DNA of 11,081 nucleotides from Lachnospiraceae bacterium. GTDB lineage: Bacteria > Bacillota > Clostridia > Lachnospirales > Lachnospiraceae. The position numbers and the translations under genes are program-made. Location: contig JAFVAA010000802.1 in NCBI GenBank assembly GCA_017476305.1, positions 1 through 11,081 on the forward strand, written 5' to 3'. This document shows positions 7,150 through 11,081 of this stretch, piece by piece. The stretch's first letter is position 1. Each line of letters begins with the position of its first letter. The notes under the pieces were generated by a model that saw nothing but the letters and a program-made list of their open reading frames with translations, made no database searches and had not been told where the DNA came from.

Positions 7150-7956
7150 AAAAACCCCTTTTTTCGTCACCTTTGCAATGATTTCCTTCTGAACCAAAGG
7201 CTTTTCCTCCGAATACTCATAACCGGCCTTTAAGTATTCACACGCCTCTTCCGCCTTTTTCTCATCCGATGCATAAAGCATGGCCAAAACCTCCCCCTTC
7301 TTTACATAAGCACCGGTCTTTTTATAAAAACGGATTCCCGCCTTTGAGTCAATCTCACTTTCCTTCGTCGCCCTCCCCGCACCAAGAATCACAGAGGTTT
7401 TTCCGCAGAGTTCGGTGTCCATATGCGAAATATATCCGTCCTGCTCTGCGACAAACTCTTTTTTATACGCAGCCTCTGTAAACCGCTCCGGTTCATAGAT
7501 AAACCGCTCCTCTCCCCCCTGTTCCTTTACCATCCGGGCGAATTTTTCCAGTGCTGTTTTCTCGTGGATAGCTTTCTTTATCAGCTCCCTGCATTCGCTC
7601 TCTGAACCAATTCCGGAAAGCACCAGCATTTCCGTCGCAAACACCTCACAGATTTCTTTGAAATCAGAAGGACCTCCGCCATTTAGGGTTTCAATCGCCT
7701 CTAAAATCTCGATATCATTTCCCACAGCCTCCCCGAGAGGCACATCCATATTTGACAGAATCGCCACGGTTTCCCTGCCCGCACCCTCACCGATTGCCAC
7801 CATCTTTTCTGCCAGCGTGACCGCATCCTCTGCCTTTTTCATAAAGGCACCACTTCCTACCGTCACATCCAGTACAATTTTATCACTTCCCGCTGCCAGC
7901 TTCTTGCTCATAATAGAAGCCGCAATCAGAGGAATACTGTCCACCGTCGCCGTCAC
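7138..7956 (-). CDS. Pdp C-terminal fragment (base-binding and C-terminal domains)
   Basis: These 272 residues from a possible GTG at 7956 carry the base-binding Ser and Lys (ASIMSKK) and [19 protein letters not shown]. They also include the C-terminal PYNP_C-like domain ([13 protein letters not shown], then [15 protein letters not shown]). The GTG overlaps the upstream TGA and is the Val of the normal RDVTATVD, with no ribosome site of its own, so independent translation is doubtful. The stop lies in the terminator stem. Confidence 0.6.
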   Translation of the reverse strand: MTATVDSIPLIAASIMSKKLAAGSDKIVLDVTVGSGAFMKKAEDAVTLAEKMVAIGEGAGRETVAILSNMDVPLGEAVGNDIEILEAIETLNGGGPSDFKEICEVFATEMLVLSGIGSESECRELIKKAIHEKTALEKFARMVKEQGGEERFIYEPERFTEAAYKKEFVAEQDGYISHMDTELCGKTSVILGAGRATKESEIDSKAGIRFYKKTGAYVKKGEVLAMLYASDEKKAEEACEYLKAGYEYSEEKPLVQKEIIAKVTKKGVFYTH

Positions 7957-8462
7957 ATCACGAAGTGCATAGATTTTTTATCTGCCGGTGCTATGTTTGC
8001 CGACTGCCCCATCACAGCCACGCCAAGCCGGTTCACGATCTCGAAGAACTTCTCCTCTTTCATCGCCGTCATAAGTCCCGGAATCGACTCCAGCTTATCA
8101 ATCGTGCCACCGGTAAAGCCAAGACCTCTCCCGCTCATCTTTGCCACCCTGCCACCGCAGGCAGCTACTAAAGGGGCTACTACTAAGGTCGTTTTATCCC
8201 CTACTCCTCCGGTGCTGTTCTTATCCACCTTGATCCCGTCAATCGCCGACAGATCTACCATGTCCCCCGATTTCGCCATGCAGTCCGTCATATATACCAG
8301 CTCATCATCCGTCATCCCCTGATAGTAGACCGCCATCAGCCATGCAGACATCTGATAATCCGGGATTTCATCTGCCACATACCCATTGATGACAAATGCA
8401 ATCTCCTCCTTCGACATTTCCTTCCCATATTTCTTTTTGTCAATCATGTCGTACATTCGCAT
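7953..8462 (-). CDS. Pdp N-terminal fragment (phosphate-binding part)
   Basis: This open frame covers residues 1-169 of the broken phosphorylase: the N-terminal helical domain and the beginning of the alpha/beta phosphate-binding domain. The last six residues (SMHFVM) are frameshift product. The family's KHSTGGVGD reads KNSTGGVGD here (residues 81-89), replacing a conserved His. A TTG at 8468 is in frame but has weaker ribosome-site spacing than the ATG at 8462. If translated alone, this part lacks the base-binding residues and the C-terminal domain. Confidence 0.6.
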   Translation of the reverse strand: MRMYDMIDKKKYGKEMSKEEIAFVINGYVADEIPDYQMSAWLMAVYYQGMTDDELVYMTDCMAKSGDMVDLSAIDGIKVDKNSTGGVGDKTTLVVAPLVAACGGRVAKMSGRGLGFTGGTIDKLESIPGLMTAMKEEKFFEIVNRLGVAVMGQSANIAPADKKSMHFVM

Positions 8463-8602
8463 AAGCAAACCTCCCTTCTCCTGATTCTTCCTTCAAATTC
8501 CACAGCTCCAAAAAACATTTCTTTCCACAGCATCTGCCAATACCCTGATACCAAATATGTTCTTTTTTTGATTTTGTAGCGTTACGAATCACATCACTTC
8601 TA

Positions 8603-9016
8603 CTATCTATCCAGATTCTCCGGTCCAAACCCCTTTGGCAAAAGCTCCGAAAGTGTATGCACCTCATACTCCTCCTCAGATTTTGCTACGATGATCTGAA
8701 AGCTCTCCGGTTCGCAAAACTCCATCATCACCTGTCTGCACACCCCGCACGGCGTACAGAACTGCTTTTCCCCATCCTTTGGTCCCCCGGCAATCGCTAT
8801 CCGTTTGAACGCTCTCTCCCCTTCACTCACAGCTTTAAAAAAAGCCGTCCGCTCTGCACAGTTCGTAGGAGTATATGCTGCATTTTCCACATTGCACCCC
8901 GTATAACACGTTCCATCCTGCGTTTCCAGACATGCCCCCACCATAAAATGCGAATAGGGCGAATAGGATTTTTCCCTCGCCTGAATTGCCTGTTTCACAA
9001 GCTCTTTTTCTGTCAT
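8603..9016 (-). CDS. cdd: Cytidine deaminase
   Basis: This 137-residue zinc enzyme deaminates cytidine and deoxycytidine to uridine and deoxyuridine in pyrimidine salvage, in the cytoplasm. Its length fits the small homotetrameric class (about 130-140). Visible motifs are SYSPYSHFMVGA near the N-terminus, GCNVENAAYTPTNCAERTAF (zinc Cys plus the CAE catalytic Glu), and TPCGVCRQVM (PCxxC, the two other zinc Cys). Thus all three zinc ligands and the catalytic Glu are present and the enzyme should be active. The start is ATG 9016-9014, with GGGAAGG (9024-9030) 7 bases upstream; the GTG two codons earlier is poorly spaced. It has its own promoter about 50 bases upstream. pdp follows 140 bases downstream, and cdd next to pdp or deoA is a usual Firmicute arrangement. 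Confidence 0.95.
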   Translation of the reverse strand: MTEKELVKQAIQAREKSYSPYSHFMVGACLETQDGTCYTGCNVENAAYTPTNCAERTAFFKAVSEGERAFKRIAIAGGPKDGEKQFCTPCGVCRQVMMEFCEPESFQIIVAKSEEEYEVHTLSELLPKGFGPENLDR

Positions 9017-9063
9017 CCTCACACCTTCCCTTCATAAAATCGCCATACGCATCCGTTATCATT

Positions 9064-9092
9064 ATTATAACTGTCCCTCTGCGTAATAGCAA
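9064..9092 (-). promoter_or_regulatory. Sigma-A type promoter of cdd
   Basis: Read on the - strand, TTGCTA (9092-9087), a 17-base spacer and TATAAT (9069-9064) match the vegetative consensus with a perfect -10. It lies 47 bases upstream of the cdd ATG and would drive cdd and probably pdp. Confidence 0.7.
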
Positions 9093-9107
9093 TGTTATGT
9101 TACATAT

Positions 9108-9146
9108 CAGATAATGTTTCCATCCATAGTTGGTTACCATTATCTG
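9108..9146. promoter_or_regulatory. Candidate operator: 9-bp inverted repeat upstream of cdd
   Basis: CAGATAATG (9108-9116) and CATTATCTG (9138-9146) are perfect inverted copies with a 21-base spacer. The nearer arm ends 16 bases upstream of the cdd -35 element. As RNA it could also fold after the ATPase gene's stop (9158), but no U-tract follows. A repressor or activator half-site pair for cdd is plausible but unproven. Confidence 0.4.
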
Positions 9147-9157
9147 TTTTATCACCC

Positions 9158-10804
9158 TCATGCCTTTTCTATCCTGCAGGTATGGTGCTTGTACTCATCA
9201 TCGCCGGCATCGGCATCCCTGTTATAATTCACCCCTACGATAAGAAGATTCCCTTTATAATGTTCCAGTTTCTGCATATATTCCCGGTTCCTTATCTGGT
9301 CTGCTGCCGTTTCTGCTGATTTATTGTATTTCAATTCTATCAGAAGTGCCGGCTTATCAGGACATTTCGGTGACGGAAGATATACCAGATCAGCGTAACC
9401 CTTACCACTATCCAGCTCCTGTATGGTGGTATAATACTTCTGTCCTGCATAATATGCCATCTGTATCGCATAGGACAGGGCCTCTTCAGAATGATAGGTC
9501 CTGTTCTCCGCACTGTCATGGAACCACTCCAAAATCCTTGCGACCTTTTCCTCGTTACAGTTCCAGGTAGCCTCCAGAAGTTCACAGGATTTCCGAAAAG
9601 ATTTTAACGTTTCTGCCCATTCATCCGATTCTGTCGATGTTTTAAATTCATCAAGTATCTCGTTATTCGGGATGAACACTTCCCTCGTATCTGCATGATA
9701 TCCAAGATATCCAAGATGAATCAGCATCACAAGAACATCATTACTGCCACGAAAAGAGGTCATATCATTCTGATAACTTGATATGTTCACCCCGACCTTT
9801 CCTCCATCCATAAGCAATGCTACCGATTCTTTCAGTCCATCATAATTCATCCTGATATATTCAGCCAGAGCCTCATAATTCTCTGTCTTATTCCAATAAT
9901 TTTGAATCATCCCTGTCGATACCGCTTTCACTACCGAAAGAGGACTATAGATGGAATAATGATTCGGCTTCATCTCACTGCCCGTCACTTTCTGCATCTC
10001 ATAATTCGGGTCTGGCGGCACGACATCCATGACATCGTATCCATCATACCATTCCTTTACTTTGTTATAATCACGTCCATATTTATCACACACATTCTTG
10101 ACTTCTTCCTCCGTAAAACCTGTGTATGGCGCAAGCTGCATCGGCGTGATAATCGAATATTCATCAAACATATTAAGCGCGGAATGCTGTCCGTATTTCT
10201 TGATTGGAAAGATGCCGGTCATATACACAAGAGCCACATACTCCTGATCCTTGAACCAGTCGCGCAGAAAATCAAGATATATCTTCTGACCATCTTTATC
10301 TTCCTTGCAGGCACGAAACACCGCATCCCATTCGTCTATAATGATAACGAACTGCGTCTCCTTCTCCTCATAGACATCGGATAATGACTGTATCAGGTCT
10401 TCTTCATCATAATAGTCAACCTCCGGATACTGTCTCTTTAAATCCCTTATAATGCGTTTCTGCATTTTTTCAAGAGATTCTCTGACATTCCTTCCCCCTT
10501 TGATGAAATCCGTCATAACCACTCTCAGCACATCAAAATGATTGAGATACTGCTCCCAGCCCTCACGCTCCGCTATCATCCTGCCGGTAAATAACTGCCT
10601 GCTCTCCCCTTTTCCATAATACGCAGTAAGCATATTGGCTGCTATCGTTTTACCGAAGCGGCGCGGACGCAATACACAGGCATAACGCTGTTCCGTATTC
10701 ACAAGTGAATTAATATAAGAAATCAGCCCTGTCTTATCTACATAGATTTCTGAATTTAAGACCTGCTGAAAGCTCATGACACCAGGATTAAGATATTTTC
10801 CCAT
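9158..10804 (-). CDS. AAA-ATPase-like protein with C-terminal PD-(D/E)XK nuclease domain (DUF1703 type)
   Basis: This 548-residue protein belongs to the family annotated as AAA-ATPase-like plus DUF1703. The start is ATG 10804-10802, with GGGGGTG 6 bases upstream; a TTG five codons earlier would overlap that site. Residues 1-30 carry the usual entry motif (NPGVMSFQQVLNSEIYVDKT). RPRRFGKT (46-53) is the variant Walker A of this family, FVIIIDEWD (152-160) is Walker B, and VYMTGIFPIKKYG (193-205) a sensor-like segment. At the C-terminus GYADLVYLP (D472), LLIELKYNK (E490, K492) and ADQIRNREY (Q503) form a complete PD-(D/E)XK nuclease core. Length and motifs indicate an intact member. The family is often multicopy in gut bacteria; its biological role is unsettled, with mobile-element and defence roles proposed by inference. 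It stands alone with its own promoter. Confidence 0.9.
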   Translation of the reverse strand: MGKYLNPGVMSFQQVLNSEIYVDKTGLISYINSLVNTEQRYACVLRPRRFGKTIAANMLTAYYGKGESRQLFTGRMIAEREGWEQYLNHFDVLRVVMTDFIKGGRNVRESLEKMQKRIIRDLKRQYPEVDYYDEEDLIQSLSDVYEEKETQFVIIIDEWDAVFRACKEDKDGQKIYLDFLRDWFKDQEYVALVYMTGIFPIKKYGQHSALNMFDEYSIITPMQLAPYTGFTEEEVKNVCDKYGRDYNKVKEWYDGYDVMDVVPPDPNYEMQKVTGSEMKPNHYSIYSPLSVVKAVSTGMIQNYWNKTENYEALAEYIRMNYDGLKESVALLMDGGKVGVNISSYQNDMTSFRGSNDVLVMLIHLGYLGYHADTREVFIPNNEILDEFKTSTESDEWAETLKSFRKSCELLEATWNCNEEKVARILEWFHDSAENRTYHSEEALSYAIQMAYYAGQKYYTTIQELDSGKGYADLVYLPSPKCPDKPALLIELKYNKSAETAADQIRNREYMQKLEHYKGNLLIVGVNYNRDADAGDDEYKHHTCRIEKA

Positions 10805-10845
10805 AAAAATCACCCCCAAAAAACATCTGTTTCCTCATTTCTTAT

Positions 10846-10874
10846 AATATAGCAACTTCACCACTTTTCGTCAA
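10846..10874 (-). promoter_or_regulatory. Sigma-A type promoter of the AAA-ATPase gene
   Basis: On the - strand TTGACG (10874-10869), a 17-base spacer and TATATT (10851-10846) are near consensus. The -10 lies 41 bases upstream of the ATG at 10804, so the gene is probably transcribed independently of the gene upstream. Confidence 0.75.
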
Positions 10875-10881
10875 TGACAAA

Positions 10882-10916
10882 GATCGCACTATGAAAATCA
10901 TCTCCATAGCGCAATC
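10882..10916 (-). terminator. Terminator-like hairpin after the right-edge gene
   Basis: Read on the - strand, GATTGCGCTATG (10916-10905) pairs with CATAGTGCGATC (10893-10882) over 12 bp. It uses two G-U wobbles that would be mismatches on the + strand, so the structure fits - strand RNA. It begins 11 bases after the stop at 10928. Only a short T-rich stretch (CTTTGTC) follows, so termination strength is uncertain. Confidence 0.5.
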
Positions 10917-10927
10917 ACAAATAAAAT

Positions 10928-11080
10928 TCAAGCCTGGAATCTACTCAAACTATTCATATATTTCTTCCCGATTTTTCCAGCCGTAGCACTTGCTATGGCA
11001 TTTTGCAGTTCACAGTCGTACTGTCTGCAAATAGTAACAGGCTCTATAGTATTTCTCCCTAAAATATATAGTATCACTTG
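10928..11080 (-). CDS. C-terminal end of an unrecognised protein (5' partial)
   Basis: On the - strand a frame is open from the window edge for 50 codons to TGA at 10930-10928. It reads through VTICRQYDCELQNAIASATA and ends with KKYMNSLSRFQA. The hairpin terminator just downstream supports a real gene end. Against this, the stretch contains two inverted repeats (10980-10999 and 11002-11031), which could instead mean a structured RNA or repeat. I do not recognise the protein; too little is visible to assign a family. Confidence 0.4.
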   Translation of the reverse strand, partial: QVILYILGRNTIEPVTICRQYDCELQNAIASATAGKIGKKYMNSLSRFQA

Positions 11081-11081
11081 A

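Larger units (their letters stand above)
7138..8462 (-). pseudogene. pdp: Pyrimidine-nucleoside phosphorylase, split by a one-base frameshift
   Basis: The two frames together encode a 441-residue homolog of Pdp (PyNP; NP-II family, related to DeoA). That enzyme phosphorolyses uridine, thymidine and deoxyuridine to the base plus (deoxy)ribose-1-phosphate; Bacillus PyNP is about 433 residues. The start is ATG 8462-8460 with GGGAGG 7 bases upstream (8470-8475). Diagnostic motifs are the [12 protein letters not shown] phosphate loop, [26 protein letters not shown] and [18 protein letters not shown]. On the coding strand the family's [16 protein letters not shown] is interrupted: GAT is followed by six A's (7974-7979), where seven would keep the frame, so translation runs into TGA (7955-7953). 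Restoring one A gives [13 protein letters not shown]. Arg168 (PyNP numbering from memory) then falls in neither open frame, while Ser183 and Lys187 are in the downstream one. It lies 140 bases downstream of cdd. A sequencing error in the homopolymer is as likely as real decay. Confidence 0.85.

Noticed and set aside
7974..7979. Programmed ribosomal frameshifting in pdp
   Set aside because: Restoring the frame needs a -1 slip, but the in-frame context GAT AAA AAA TCT lacks a proper slippery heptamer (the P-site would re-pair on TAA). Homologs are encoded in one frame, and an A6 run is short for transcriptional slippage.
8498..8531. Direct repeat TTCCACAGC twice between cdd and pdp
   Set aside because: Only nine bases repeat once and no promoter or structure is associated; this is probably chance.
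9902..10384. 160-codon open frame on the + strand
   Set aside because: It is antisense to the well-supported ATPase/nuclease gene, and its His/Ile-rich composition is typical of an antisense shadow.

Overview
The window looks like chromosome of a low-to-moderate GC Gram-positive anaerobe, most likely a gut Lachnospiraceae (Clostridia). This is inferred from AG-rich Shine-Dalgarno sequences 6-11 bases before the starts, one TTG start, sigma-A type promoters, BIG2-type secreted proteins, and a DUF1703-type ATPase that is common in gut Firmicutes and Bacteroidales. No rRNA, tRNA, CRISPR array, insertion sequence or phage gene was found. The genus cannot be fixed from the sequence alone.

Left block, + strand (2-7099), envelope and surface genes. 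It opens with the C-terminal 477 residues of a large protein that runs off the left edge. That protein has beta-strand-rich repeats and ends in a domain resembling C39-like papain-fold peptidases, with a Cys and a DP motif but no catalytic His. A very strong hairpin terminator (1449-1496) closes it. Three co-directional genes follow. The first encodes a membrane-tethered or secreted protein with a Lys/Ser/Pro/Glu-rich stalk and a C-terminal BIG2 Ig-like domain (1619-2668). The second encodes a one-pass membrane Ser/Thr-kinase-like protein whose C-terminal, presumably extracellular, half is a leucine-rich-repeat domain (2704-4497). The third encodes a large secreted protein with BIG2-like and carboxypeptidase-regulatory-like beta domains (4694-7099). 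The gene order suggests a surface-sensing module in which secreted Ig-like proteins act beside a receptor-like kinase. The domain reading is fairly solid; the shared function is inference.

The gap before the 801-residue gene (4498-4693) holds a ~105-base imperfect palindrome. Its end motif, consensus ACAGTTCCTTAG, recurs singly in the two other intergenic gaps of the block, so a small dispersed intergenic repeat family is likely.

A perfect 16-bp bidirectional terminator (7111-7149) separates the + strand block from a - strand block. Its right arm contains the stop codon of the convergent gene.

Right block, - strand (7138-11080), read from high to low coordinates. First comes the C-terminal end of an unrecognised gene cut by the window edge, followed by a terminator-like hairpin. 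Next is an AAA-ATPase/PD-(D/E)XK nuclease family protein with its own strong promoter. Then cdd (cytidine deaminase) has its own promoter and a candidate operator, followed by pdp (pyrimidine-nucleoside phosphorylase). cdd and pdp form a pyrimidine nucleoside salvage pair: Cdd converts cytidine or deoxycytidine to uridine or deoxyuridine, which Pdp cleaves to uracil and a (deoxy)ribose-1-phosphate. As written, pdp carries a one-base deletion in an A6 run that splits it just before the predicted base-binding Arg168. It is either a recent pseudogene or a sequencing error.
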